Below, piece by piece: positions 7,486-16,515 of a DNA stretch of 33,996 nt. Positions within the stretch are counted from its first letter, which is position 1, and every line of letters begins with the position of its first letter. The DNA lies in the NCBI GenBank assembly GCA_017536405.1, contig JAFXHL010000045.1, positions 1 to 33,996 of the forward strand. The letters are read 5' to 3'. The notes under the pieces are model-generated. The model was not told the DNA's origin and ran no database searches. It worked only from the letters and a program-made list of their open reading frames with translations. Origin of the DNA: Oscillospiraceae bacterium. GTDB taxonomy: Bacteria; Bacillota; Clostridia; Oscillospirales; Ruminococcaceae. A program made the position numbers and the translations under genes.

Positions 7486-10400
7486 ATGGCTAGAAAAATG
7501 AAAACCATGGATGGTAACAACGCTGCCGCATGGGCGTCATACCCCTTTACAGACGTTGCTGCTATCTACCCCATCACTCCTTCCTCAGTAATGGCTGAGG
7601 TTACAGACATCTGGTCTGCAGCAGGACAGACAAATATGTTCGGACAGCCTGTAAAGGTTGCTGAAATGCAGTCAGAAGCAGGTGCAGCAGGTACTGTACA
7701 CGGCTCACTCGCAGCAGGTGCTCTCACAACAACTTATACAGCATCACAGGGTCTTCTCCTTATGATTCCTAACATGTATAAGATTGCTGGTGAACTTCTC
7801 CCCTGCGTAATCCATGTTTCTGCACGTGCACTCGCATCACACGCTCTCTCAATCTTTGGTGACCACTCAGACATCTACGCTTGCCGTCAGACAGGTTTTG
7901 CAATGCTCTGTTCATCAAACCCCCAGGAAGTTATGGACCTCGGTGCTGTTGCACACCTTTCAACAATCAAGGGCAGAGTTCCTTTCCTTCATTTCTTCGA
8001 TGGTTTCCGTACTTCACACGAAATCCAGAAGATTGAAACATGGGATACAGAAACACTCAAGAAGATGGTTGATATGAAGGCTGCTCAGGCATTCAGAAAC
8101 CGTTCACTCAACCCTGAACATCCCGTTCTCCGCGGTACAGCTCAGAACCCTGATATCTTCTTCCAGGCAAGAGAAGCATGTAACTCATACTACGACAACA
8201 TTCCTTCAGTTGTTGAAGAATACATGAAGAAGGTTAACAAGGAAATCGGTACAGACTACAAGCTCTTCAACTACTACGGACATCCTCAGGCAACACACAT
8301 CATCATTGCTATGGGTTCTGTAACAGATACAATCGAAGAAACAATCGACTTCCTCAACGCACAGGGACACACACTCGGTCTCATCAAGGTTCGTCTTTAC
8401 AGACCTTTCGTTGCAGAAAAGCTCATCGAAGCTATTCCTGATTCAGTTGAACAGATCTCTGTTCTCGACAGAACTAAGGAACCCGGCTCAATCGGTGAAC
8501 CTCTCTACCTCGATGTTGTTGCTGCTCTCAAGGGCTCTAAGTTCAACAACACACCTATCGCTTCAGGTCGTTACGGTCTCGGTTCTAAGGATACAACTCC
8601 TGCACAGATCAAGGCTGTTTACTGGAACGCATCATGGAAGGAAGATTTCAAGCAGAGATTCACAATCGGTATCGAAGACGACGTTACAAATCTCTCACTT
8701 CCTCTCGAAGGCAACCTCGACAGTGCTCCTGCAGGAACAACAGCATGTAAGTTCTGGGGTCTCGGTTCAGACGGTACTGTTGGTGCCAACAAGAACTCAA
8801 TCAAGATCATCGGTGACCACACAGACATGTATGCTCAGGCATACTTCTCATATGACTCAAAGAAGTCAGGTGGTGTAACAGTTTCACACCTCCGTTTCGG
8901 TAAGACACCTATCAAGTCAACATACCTCGTAAACATGGCTGACTTCGTTGCTTGTCATAACGAAAGCTACATCGACAAGTACGATATGGTTTCAGACATC
9001 AAGCCCGGCGGTACATTCCTCCTCAACTGTCAGTGGGATGCTAAGGAACTCGAAAAGAAGCTTCCCGGACAGGTTAAGAGATACATCGCTGAAAACAACA
9101 TCAAGTTCTACACAATCGATGGTATCAAGATCGGTAAAGAAACAGGCATGGGCAACAGAATCAACACTGTTCTTCAGGCTGCATTCTTCAAGCTTTCAGA
9201 CATCATTCCTATAAAGGATGCTGTTAAGTATATGAAGGAAGCTGCAACTCGTTCTTACTCAAAGAAGGGTGAAGCTATCGTTAAGATGAACCACGACGCT
9301 ATCGACGCTGGTGTTAAGGGTATTGTTGAAGTTAAGGTTCCTGCAAGCTGGAAGACAGCTAAGGATACTAAGATGGGTATGGGCAAGGTTAAGGCTGCCA
9401 ACAAGACACTCACAAACTATGTAAACAACATCCAGATTCCTGTAAATGCTCAGCAGGGTGACAAGCTCCCTGTTTCAACATTCAAGGATATGGCTGACGG
9501 TACATTCCCTCAGGGTTCAGCTGCATTTGAAAAGCGCGGTATCGCAGTAGACGTTCCTTCATGGAAGAGCGAAAACTGTATCCAGTGTAACTTCTGTTCA
9601 TATGTTTGTCCTCATGCTGTTATCCGTCCTGTTATCATGACAGATGACGAACTCAAGAAGGCTCCTAAGCTCGCTCAGGACAAGGCTATCCCTGTAACAG
9701 GTATGGCTGGTTACAACTTCGTTATGACAGTGTCTGCACTCGACTGCACAGGTTGTGGTTCATGTGTAAACGTATGTCCCGGTAAGAAGGGTGAAAAGGC
9801 TCTCAACATGATGCCTCTCGAAACTCAGATTGCTGAACAGGAAGTATTCAACTACGCACTTTCACTTCCCGATAAGAAGGAAGTATTCGAAAAGTTCAAG
9901 GAAACAACAATCAAGGGCTCACAGTTCAAGCAGCCCCTCCTCGAATTCTCAGGCGCTTGCGCAGGTTGTGGTGAAACACCTTACGCTAAGCTCGTAACAC
10001 AGCTCTTCGGCGACAGAATGTATATCGCTAACGCAACAGGTTGTTCATCAATCTGGGGTGGTTCTGCTCCTTCAACACCTTACACAACAAACAAGGCTGG
10101 TAAGGGTCCTGCTTGGGCTAACTCACTCTTCGAAGACAACGCTGAATTCGGTTACGGTATGTTCCTTGCACAGAACACACTCCGTCAGAGAGCAGTAGCA
10201 CTTCTCCTCAACCTCCAGAAGACAGCTAAGAAGGCTGACGTTAAGAAGGCTATCGAAGGTTACCTCTCAACACTCAACGACGGTTCAGCTAACTCAGCTG
10301 CAACAGATACACTCATCGCTGCTCTCGAAGCTTGCGGATGTGATGAAGCTAAGGAAATCCTCACACTTAAGGATTACCTCAGAAAGAAATCACTCTGGAT

Positions 10401-11040
10401 CTTCGGTGGAGACGGTTGGGCTTACGACATCGGCTTCGGCGGTGTTGACCATGTTCTCGCATCAGGCGAAGATGTAAATGTATTCGTATTCGACACAGAA
10501 GTTTACTCAAATACAGGCGGACAGTCATCTAAGTCAACTCCTACTGGTGCTATCGCACAGTTTGCTGCTGCCGGTAAGGAAGTTAAGAAGAAGGACCTCG
10601 CTGGTATCGCAATGAGCTATGGTTATGTATATGTAGCACACATCGCTATGGGTGCTGATATGAACCAGTGTATCAAGGCAATCACAGAAGCTGAAGCTTA
10701 TCCCGGACCTTCACTCATCATCGGTTACGCTCCTTGTATCAACCACGGTATCAAGGGTGGTATGTCAATCGCAATGACAGAAGAAAAGAAGGCTGTTGAA
10801 GCTGGCTACTGGCACCTCTTCAGATACAATCCTGCTCTCAAGGCTGAAGGCAAGAATCCTTTCATCCTCGATTCTAAGGCTCCTACAGGAGATTATAATG
10901 ACTTCATCATGGGCGAAGTTCGTTACAACAGACTTGCTCGTGAAAATCCTGAAAGATCTAAGGAACTCTTCGCTAAGGCTGCTGCAAATGCTAAGGATAG
11001 ATACGACTACCTCTGCAGACTTGCTAAGCTCTACGAATAA
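7486..11040 (+). CDS. nifJ: Pyruvate:ferredoxin (flavodoxin) oxidoreductase
   Basis: 1184-aa single-chain PFOR: it oxidises pyruvate with CoA to acetyl-CoA and CO2 and passes electrons to ferredoxin, a central step of anaerobic energy metabolism in the cytoplasm. Order: N-terminal pyruvate-binding domain with the YPITPSS motif (residues 28-34), middle domains, a 2x[4Fe-4S] ferredoxin domain (first cluster Cys698 in CIQCNFCSYVCP, second Cys754 in CTGCGSCVNVCP), then the C-terminal thiamine-diphosphate domain with GACAGCGETP (Cys825, Cys828), GGDGWAYDIGFGG (from 974) and a distal Cys1084 for the proximal cluster. The start is ATG 7486 with AGGAGG 9 nt upstream; an in-frame extension to 7423 lies before that site. 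Codon use is strongly biased (nearly all Leu as CTC), unlike the neighbours, which signals very high expression. Monocistronic. Confidence 0.98.
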   Translation: MARKMKTMDGNNAAAWASYPFTDVAAIYPITPSSVMAEVTDIWSAAGQTNMFGQPVKVAEMQSEAGAAGTVHGSLAAGALTTTYTASQGLLLMIPNMYKIAGELLPCVIHVSARALASHALSIFGDHSDIYACRQTGFAMLCSSNPQEVMDLGAVAHLSTIKGRVPFLHFFDGFRTSHEIQKIETWDTETLKKMVDMKAAQAFRNRSLNPEHPVLRGTAQNPDIFFQAREACNSYYDNIPSVVEEYMKKVNKEIGTDYKLFNYYGHPQATHIIIAMGSVTDTIEETIDFLNAQGHTLGLIKVRLYRPFVAEKLIEAIPDSVEQISVLDRTKEPGSIGEPLYLDVVAALKGSKFNNTPIASGRYGLGSKDTTPAQIKAVYWNASWKEDFKQRFTIGIEDDVTNLSLPLEGNLDSAPAGTTACKFWGLGSDGTVGANKNSIKIIGDHTDMYAQAYFSYDSKKSGGVTVSHLRFGKTPIKSTYLVNMADFVACHNESYIDKYDMVSDIKPGGTFLLNCQWDAKELEKKLPGQVKRYIAENNIKFYTIDGIKIGKETGMGNRINTVLQAAFFKLSDIIPIKDAVKYMKEAATRSYSKKGEAIVKMNHDAIDAGVKGIVEVKVPASWKTAKDTKMGMGKVKAANKTLTNYVNNIQIPVNAQQGDKLPVSTFKDMADGTFPQGSAAFEKRGIAVDVPSWKSENCIQCNFCSYVCPHAVIRPVIMTDDELKKAPKLAQDKAIPVTGMAGYNFVMTVSALDCTGCGSCVNVCPGKKGEKALNMMPLETQIAEQEVFNYALSLPDKKEVFEKFKETTIKGSQFKQPLLEFSGACAGCGETPYAKLVTQLFGDRMYIANATGCSSIWGGSAPSTPYTTNKAGKGPAWANSLFEDNAEFGYGMFLAQNTLRQRAVALLLNLQKTAKKADVKKAIEGYLSTLNDGSANSAATDTLIAALEACGCDEAKEILTLKDYLRKKSLWIFGGDGWAYDIGFGGVDHVLASGEDVNVFVFDTEVYSNTGGQSSKSTPTGAIAQFAAAGKEVKKKDLAGIAMSYGYVYVAHIAMGADMNQCIKAITEAEAYPGPSLIIGYAPCINHGIKGGMSIAMTEEKKAVEAGYWHLFRYNPALKAEGKNPFILDSKAPTGDYNDFIMGEVRYNRLARENPERSKELFAKAAANAKDRYDYLCRLAKLYE

Positions 11041-11060
11041 TTCACAGAATTTCACAAATA

Positions 11061-11092
11061 AAAAAGCTCCCGGAGAAATCCGGGAGCTTTTT
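11061..11092 (+). terminator. Terminator of the PFOR gene
   Basis: A 14-bp stem (11061-11074 with 11079-11092), capped by a GAAA tetraloop, with the T run forming the distal arm. It begins 20 nt after the PFOR stop. Confidence 0.9.
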
Positions 11093-11204
11093 GTGTGACT
11101 GCAAATGACAATTCGTTTCTGACTTTATTCAGATAGTTAAAAAGTAGCTCGGTAACAAACAGAAAAAAATCATTTGAAATTTAAGTAACTCATTGTATAA
11201 CCCC

Positions 11205-11240
11205 AAAACCGCCCGATAACAAAAGTTACCGGGCGGTTTT
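11205..11240 (-). terminator. Terminator of the LRR gene
   Basis: A 16-bp stem with one mismatch (11205-11220 with 11225-11240) and an AAAA loop lies 5 nt after the LRR stop. It ends in TTTT on both strands, so it could also stop PFOR readthrough. Confidence 0.75.
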
Positions 11241-11245
11241 CTGTA

Positions 11246-12742
11246 TTAAAGAATAATTTCTGTTACCACTATATTTTCACCTGCGGCGAAATCATCAAAA
11301 TCGAATGAATCATCATCCTTATCATTTTTCACTTCTGTGCTGTATATGTCGATAACATATCTTGACGCGTGTGTAAAAGGAAGTGTAACCTTTCCACTTT
11401 CAACCTTTGAAGTTGCTATAAATTCAAGCGAATTTTCATCGTCAGGGTCGTAATAATAAAGGTCAACCTTATTTCCGTTGTTTATAGTTCCGACATCGAT
11501 AGTGAGTTCTGCTTTAAGACCAAACTCACCTTTTCCGCTGAGTTCGATTTCTTTATAGTTGTAATCCTTTGTGTATTTATCCATTACAGAAAGAGGGATT
11601 GTTTTATCCGCAATCTTTACACCAAGGTTGAGATTTTTAGGAGTTTCGATTTCTTTTCCCTTTATTGTCCATGAGAAAGTATCGTCTACTTTGATGTTGA
11701 GAAGAGTATTCTTATTTTTAAGAACATCGAAGACATCATAAGGAACAGTAGTATCCTTTGAAGGCATCTTTACATTGTATGTTGTTGTTCCGAATGTGAA
11801 TTCTGTATTTTCGATTATTTCATCCCAGTCAACATATTCTGTATCATCAGACTCTTCTTTTTCTTTTTTGCTACAGATTGTGCAAACACCGTTTTTGAAG
11901 TTATGTTCAAGAATGAAGAATTCTTCGTCAAATCCCCATTCTTCATCAAATTCAAGTGATGTTCTGCAATCGAAATTAACCTCTTCGATATCGGGGCAAT
12001 TTTCAAACGCCTTTACTCCGATTTTCTTGACACTTTTAGGAATTGTTACCTCTTTGAGTTTTGAACATCCGTTAAATGCGTTTTCTTTAATATTTTCTAC
12101 GCCCTCGGGAATTTCTATTTCTTCCATAGCACATCCTGCGAAAGCAGCTGCGCCGATAAGTTCAAGGTCATCGCCTTCAAACTCTACTCTCTTGAGTTTT
12201 ATGCAGTAAGTGAAAGCGCTACTCTCGATTTCAACTATGTTTTCGGGAATTTCGATGCTTTCAAGTTCATAGCATCCGCTGAATGTACTTGATTCGATAA
12301 CATCAACACCATAAGGGATTGTAATTTCTTCAAGTCTGGCGCACTTAAAAAACGCACCTTCACCGATATACTTTACACTATCGGGAATTTCAACTGCTTT
12401 AAGATAATCGAACTGATAGAAAGCATTATCGCCTATCGACTTTACCCCATCTTCGATTATGATATCGACGATATTATGTCTTTCAGTACGCCATGGTGCT
12501 GCATCATCACCAGATGTTCTGAATGAAGGAATAGGTCCGTCCCCCTCGATGATGAGAGTATCAAATTGCCCATCAATATTGACATCTTTATAAGTGTATG
12601 TAATGTTTGAATTGAGTTCATGTGTTTCTGTTCGTTTCAACGCAGCATTTACATTAAGACTGAGCGACGGAAGAACAACAGATGCAACAAAAATTGTAGA
12701 TACAAAAAGTTTTGAAGCCTGATTTAAAAATCTCTTTTTCAT
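11246..12742 (-). CDS. Exported BspA-type leucine-rich-repeat protein
   Basis: 498-aa secreted protein. The N-terminal signal peptide ends near NVNAALKRT (about residue 34). At about residues 90-265 lie seven or so BspA/LRR_5 repeats of the pattern 'IGxxAFxxCxxLxxIxIPxxV'. A CTIC cysteine pair follows, then a non-repeat C-terminal region with an all-beta look (about 310-480), ending in DFAAGENIVVTEIIL. LRR_5 proteins in gut Clostridia and Treponema are surface adhesins or ligand binders; the partner here is unknown. Start: the longest frame begins at 12751, where the ribosome site GAAAGG abuts the ATG. The ATG at 12742 has a 9-nt gap and is preferred. No sortase motif or transmembrane tail is present, so it is either released or held by other means. 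It is monocistronic, between its own promoter and terminator. Confidence 0.88.
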   Translation of the reverse strand: MKKRFLNQASKLFVSTIFVASVVLPSLSLNVNAALKRTETHELNSNITYTYKDVNIDGQFDTLIIEGDGPIPSFRTSGDDAAPWRTERHNIVDIIIEDGVKSIGDNAFYQFDYLKAVEIPDSVKYIGEGAFFKCARLEEITIPYGVDVIESSTFSGCYELESIEIPENIVEIESSAFTYCIKLKRVEFEGDDLELIGAAAFAGCAMEEIEIPEGVENIKENAFNGCSKLKEVTIPKSVKKIGVKAFENCPDIEEVNFDCRTSLEFDEEWGFDEEFFILEHNFKNGVCTICSKKEKEESDDTEYVDWDEIIENTEFTFGTTTYNVKMPSKDTTVPYDVFDVLKNKNTLLNIKVDDTFSWTIKGKEIETPKNLNLGVKIADKTIPLSVMDKYTKDYNYKEIELSGKGEFGLKAELTIDVGTINNGNKVDLYYYDPDDENSLEFIATSKVESGKVTLPFTHASRYVIDIYSTEVKNDKDDDSFDFDDFAAGENIVVTEIIL

Positions 12743-12776
12743 TTTTTTCATCCTTTCGATAAAATATACCCTTATT

Positions 12777-12805
12777 ATTTTATCACAGATTTATTGCTTT
12801 TGCAA
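12777..12805 (-). promoter_or_regulatory. Promoter of the LRR gene
   Basis: Minus strand: TTGCAA (12800-12805), 17 nt, TAAAAT (12777-12782). It sits between the terminator of the upstream NPETG gene and the LRR start. Confidence 0.6.
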
Positions 12806-12828
12806 CATATACAGAATATTTTATGAAA

Positions 12829-12858
12829 ACAAAATCGCCGACCATTTCTGGTCGGCGA
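12829..12858 (-). terminator. Terminator of the NPETG surface-protein gene
   Basis: A perfect 10-bp GC-rich stem (12835-12844 with 12849-12858) has a 4-nt loop and is followed on the minus strand by TTTTGTTTT. Confidence 0.9.
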
Positions 12859-12902
12859 ATAATGTTTGATGTGTGAATTCTTTAAGTTATGAACTTAATG
12901 AA

Positions 12903-14270
12903 TTAGCCTCTCTTCTTAGCTACGATAGCAGCAGCAGCGAGTGCAGCAGGGATAGCGAGGAGAGCAGCAGCTGAGTTACCTGTTTCAGGGTTATTAGCAG
13001 CGTCTGTTGTTGCAGGAGCGTCTGTAGCTGCAGGAGCGTCTGTAGCTGCAGGAAGTGTATCTTCTACAACTGTAGCTGATTCGCCAGCAGCGAAGTCTTC
13101 TACCATTGTGTCGTCGTTTGTTTCAGCGAGTTCAGGAATCTTAACTGTGATTGAAGCGAGTCTGAGTTCGATAACCTTATCAGCATCGTCCTTCTGTGCA
13201 GGGAGCTTGTCGTTGTTGATCTTGAGACCCATTGTGTTTACGAGACCTGTAGCTGAACCAACCTGGAACTTAGCCATAACTTCATCCCATGAGTAAACAG
13301 CTGAGAAGTTAGCCTTGTCAAATTCCATCATGTCAACTGAAAGAACGTTTGAGTTGTTGATTCTGAGTGAGATAGCTGACTTCATGCCGTCTGCATTCCA
13401 GTCATATCTGTCAACCCAAGCTGCGAATTCCTTATCAGAAACTGAATCATCGATGTCCTTCTTTTCGAAGTTGAAAGCGATTGTAGCGCCCTTAGCGTCT
13501 GTAAGGAAGTCAGCGATTTCTTCTGTAGGTTCGATATCCTTGAGAGGATCGCCTGTAGGATTCATGTGAGCGTTGATAACACCATCAAGATTTCTAACGA
13601 GGATTGTCTTTGATCTGTCTGTCTTAGCATCTGTTTCGATGTTGAGGAGAACGCCAACCTTATCTGTTGAAGCATCCTTCTTAACGTTTGTAGCAGCAGG
13701 TTCAACTGTATTAGCAACTGCTGTTACCTTATCTGCATTAGGAGCTGCAGCAAATGTTGCAGCACCGAGATCAGCTTCGATTGAGTTCTTAGCGATGTCA
13801 ACGCCTGCGGGAGCCTTAACCTTGATAGCAAGTTCAGCTTCAGCAGCAGCATCGATAGGTGTTGTTGTGAATGTAATAACATTCTTTGTGTTCTTGCCTG
13901 CACCGTTACCGTCAACGAGTTCTCTTACATCATAAAGTCTGCCGAGATCTTCGTCTTCAATTGTAGCGTTACCGTTCTTACGGTTTGTAACCTTTGTAAC
14001 TTCAACGATTTCAAGGTCGTTTAATGAAGCAGCGCCTGTAGGAAGTGTCTTCCAAGTAAGCTTGATACCATTGCCACTTTTCCAGTTTACGAGGTCAGCC
14101 TGAGGAAGTACTACGTAAACGATTGTTTCAGCAGCTGTGTTTTCCTTAGCCATTGTTGACCAAGTTACTTCGTCTGCCTTCTGAGCCTTAGCAGAAACTG
14201 CTACTGTAGCCATAGCTGAGATAGCTACTACGCCAGCCATAAGACCAGCAAGTGTCTTTTTCATGTTCAT
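12903..14270 (-). CDS. NPETG-anchored surface protein, function unknown
   Basis: 455-aa exported protein. It has a signal peptide (about 1-27, ending AVSAKA) and a long Ala/Asp/Val-rich ectodomain with no family that I recognise. A stalk of 'ATDAP' repeats (about 405-425) leads to a sorting signal: NPETG at 427, a hydrophobic Ala-rich segment and a KKRG tail. A sortase would join it to the wall. Part of the ectodomain (about 225-390) alternates short hydrophobic strands and could be a cohesin-like or Ig-like beta sandwich, but I cannot confirm this. The start ATG 14270 has a strong AAAGGAGG site 9 nt upstream. Codon choice is as restricted as in PFOR, so it should be abundant. Just before the stalk it has DFAAGE, also present at the end of the adjacent LRR protein. 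Monocistronic, with its own promoter and terminator. Confidence 0.85.
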   Translation of the reverse strand: MNMKKTLAGLMAGVVAISAMATVAVSAKAQKADEVTWSTMAKENTAAETIVYVVLPQADLVNWKSGNGIKLTWKTLPTGAASLNDLEIVEVTKVTNRKNGNATIEDEDLGRLYDVRELVDGNGAGKNTKNVITFTTTPIDAAAEAELAIKVKAPAGVDIAKNSIEADLGAATFAAAPNADKVTAVANTVEPAATNVKKDASTDKVGVLLNIETDAKTDRSKTILVRNLDGVINAHMNPTGDPLKDIEPTEEIADFLTDAKGATIAFNFEKKDIDDSVSDKEFAAWVDRYDWNADGMKSAISLRINNSNVLSVDMMEFDKANFSAVYSWDEVMAKFQVGSATGLVNTMGLKINNDKLPAQKDDADKVIELRLASITVKIPELAETNDDTMVEDFAAGESATVVEDTLPAATDAPAATDAPATTDAANNPETGNSAAALLAIPAALAAAAIVAKKRG

Positions 14271-14348
14271 GAAAAAAGTCCTCCTTTGTTTTGTTGTTTT
14301 TTGTTTTATCTAACACACGACGCATATCGCCCCGTATATTACGCTATT

Positions 14349-14378
14349 AGTTTAGCATTTTTCGATTGCAGGTGTCAA
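14349..14378 (-). promoter_or_regulatory. Promoter of the NPETG surface-protein gene
   Basis: Minus strand: TTGACA (14373-14378), 18 nt, TAAACT (14349-14354). The rest of the 300-nt gap 14271-14570 holds the thrS terminator and a pair of GTTACAAAA repeats; I see no gene. Confidence 0.6.
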
Positions 14379-14498
14379 TGTGCATACTGCATAAAGTTTA
14401 AACGTTTTCATTATCAAAAGTAACTAAATTTCAACAAAAAGTGGTCAAAAACCGACCTTTCGGCGACAAAAGTTACAAAAGGGTTACAAAAACAAGGG

Positions 14499-14529
14499 GT
14501 ATTTCCACCGCTTTTCACGGCGGAAATAC
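14499..14529 (-). terminator. Probable terminator of the thrS operon
   Basis: Arms 14499-14509 and 14519-14529 pair over 12 bp with one mismatch. On the minus strand the stem is followed by a T-rich tract containing TTTTT. It lies 40 nt after the thrS stop. Confidence 0.6.
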
Positions 14530-14570
14530 TGTAAATGGGATTGCTCTATATACATTATATATATAAGGGA

Positions 14571-16514
14571 TTAAACTCTCTCTTTATTTTCAAGAGAAAT
14601 CTTAGCGACAACTTCGTCAACAGGCATAGCACCCATATCGCCATCTTTTCTTGAGCGGAGAGAAACTGTTCCCGCTTCCATTTCCTTATCACCGATAACA
14701 AGCATATAGGGGATTTTTTCGAGCTGTGCCGAACGAATCTTATAGCCTATCTTTTCGCTTCTGTCGTCAACTTCAACGCGGATACCCTCTGCTTCAAGTT
14801 TCTTCTTTACATCATAAGCGAAGTCGAGCTGTCTGTCTGCAATAGGCATAATCATAACCTGTGTGGGTGAAAGCCAGAGAGGAAGCGCCCCTGCGAAATG
14901 TTCGATCATATAAGCGAGAGTTCTTTCAAAGCATCCGAGTGATGTTCTGTGGATGATATAGGGGTTTTTCTTCTGTCCGTCAACGTCGATATATTCCATA
15001 CCGAATTTTTTAGCGAGAAGCATATCTATCTGAATTGTTACGAGTGTATCTTCTTTTCCGTAAACATTCTTATACTGAATATCGAGTTTAGGGCCATAGA
15101 AAGCGGCTTCGTCAATTCCGATATCGTATTCAACGCCGAGGTTATCGAGAATTTTCTTCATGGTAGCCTGTGCTTCTTCCCACTGTTCAGCTGTTCCCTC
15201 ATATTTATTCTTGGGGTTAGAAGGATCCCACTGTGAGAAACGGAATGTACAGTCGCCTAAAAGCCCTACTTTATCGAGGAAATATTTTGCGAGTTCGAGG
15301 CACTGTGCGAATTCTTCTTCAAGCTGTTCGGGACGGAGAATATAGTGTCCTTCTGAGATAGTAAACTGACGCACACGGATAAGGCCGTGCATTTCGCCAC
15401 TGTCTTCATTTCTGAAAAGTGTTGATGTTTCAGTAAGGCGCATAGGAAGGTCACGATATGAGCGCTGTCTGTTTAAGAAAACCTGATACTGAAAAGGACA
15501 AGTCATAGGACGGAGCGCGAAACATTCCTTTGATTCATCATCGGCATCGCCCATAATGAACATTCCGTCGCGGTAGTGATCCCAGTGGCCTGAAATCTTA
15601 TAAAGGTCTCTTTTAGCCATAAGGGGAGTTTTTGTCAAGAGACATCCGTGTGCCTGTTCAACATCTTCAACCCAGCGCTGTAAAAGCTGAATAACTCTTG
15701 CGCCTTTGGGGAGCATAATGGGAAGTCCCTGTCCGATATAGTCAACAGTTGTGAAATATTCGAGTTCTCTTCCGAGTTTGTTATGGTCACGGAGTTTTGC
15801 TTCTTCCTGAGCCTTGAGGAATTCTTCAAGTTCAGAAGCCTTGGGGAATGCTGTTCCGTAAACACGGGAAAGCTGTTTTCCGTCTTCCGCCTTGCCCCAA
15901 TAAGCGCCTGTGCACTGTGTGAGTTTTACTGCCTTGATAACGCCTGTGTTCATGATGTGGGGTCCTGCGCAGAGGTCAACAAATTCGCCCTGACGGTAGA
16001 ATGTGAGCTTTTCGCCGAGGTCGTCGTGCTTTTTGATGAGTTCAACCTTATAGATTTCGCCCTTTTCTTCCATGAGTTTGATTGCTTCTTCGGTAGAAAG
16101 TTCAAATCTTTCAACATCTTCGGAAAGTTTCGCAAGACGCTTCATTTCAGCCTCGATTTTGTCAAGGTCATCGGGTGTGAAAGGCTTTGCAACTTCAAAG
16201 TCATAGTAGAAACCGCTGTCAGTAGCAGGTCCGCGGGCAAGTTTTGCTTCGGGATAAAGGCTCTTTACCGCTTCGGCGAGAAGGTGTGATGCTGTGTGGC
16301 GGAAAGCGAGCTTACCGTCATTTGAATCGAATGTGCAGACTTCAAACATTCCGTCTGTGTCGGCAACATCGCGAAGGTCCTTGACCTGTCCGTTGATTTT
16401 AACGCAACAAGCCGCCTTATAAAGACCCATTCCTATTCCCTTGATGATTTCGGCATAGGTAAGTCCGTTTTCGACTTCCTTGACAGAGCCGTCTTTGAGT
16501 GTTAATTTAACCAT
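14571..16514 (-). CDS. thrS: Threonyl-tRNA synthetase
   Basis: 647-aa class II synthetase that charges tRNA-Thr in the cytoplasm. Order: TGS domain (1-62), editing domain with HTASH (His73, His77) and CAGPH (Cys182, His186), catalytic core (about 240-535) with zinc ligands Cys339 (MTCP), His390 and His522 (IIHRTSLG), and the anticodon-binding domain (about 550-645). Full length. Start: the longest frame opens at 16544, but AAAGGAAG lies 7 nt before the ATG at 16514. The motif-2 loop reads VRQFTISEGHYI rather than the common VRGFTQDDAHIF. The zinc-binding His is kept, so this is a variant subclass rather than a broken enzyme. It is the last gene of an operon: the upstream membrane-protein gene ends 1 nt before its start. 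No T-box lies directly in front of it; the operon's T-box at 19001-19262 is expected to control it. Confidence 0.97.
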   Translation of the reverse strand: MVKLTLKDGSVKEVENGLTYAEIIKGIGMGLYKAACCVKINGQVKDLRDVADTDGMFEVCTFDSNDGKLAFRHTASHLLAEAVKSLYPEAKLARGPATDSGFYYDFEVAKPFTPDDLDKIEAEMKRLAKLSEDVERFELSTEEAIKLMEEKGEIYKVELIKKHDDLGEKLTFYRQGEFVDLCAGPHIMNTGVIKAVKLTQCTGAYWGKAEDGKQLSRVYGTAFPKASELEEFLKAQEEAKLRDHNKLGRELEYFTTVDYIGQGLPIMLPKGARVIQLLQRWVEDVEQAHGCLLTKTPLMAKRDLYKISGHWDHYRDGMFIMGDADDESKECFALRPMTCPFQYQVFLNRQRSYRDLPMRLTETSTLFRNEDSGEMHGLIRVRQFTISEGHYILRPEQLEEEFAQCLELAKYFLDKVGLLGDCTFRFSQWDPSNPKNKYEGTAEQWEEAQATMKKILDNLGVEYDIGIDEAAFYGPKLDIQYKNVYGKEDTLVTIQIDMLLAKKFGMEYIDVDGQKKNPYIIHRTSLGCFERTLAYMIEHFAGALPLWLSPTQVMIMPIADRQLDFAYDVKKKLEAEGIRVEVDDRSEKIGYKIRSAQLEKIPYMLVIGDKEMEAGTVSLRSRKDGDMGAMPVDEVVAKISLENKERV

Positions 16515-16515
16515 A

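Noticed and set aside
15783..16289. 168-codon plus-strand frame
   Set aside because: It lies wholly antisense to conserved thrS domains and has no start signals.
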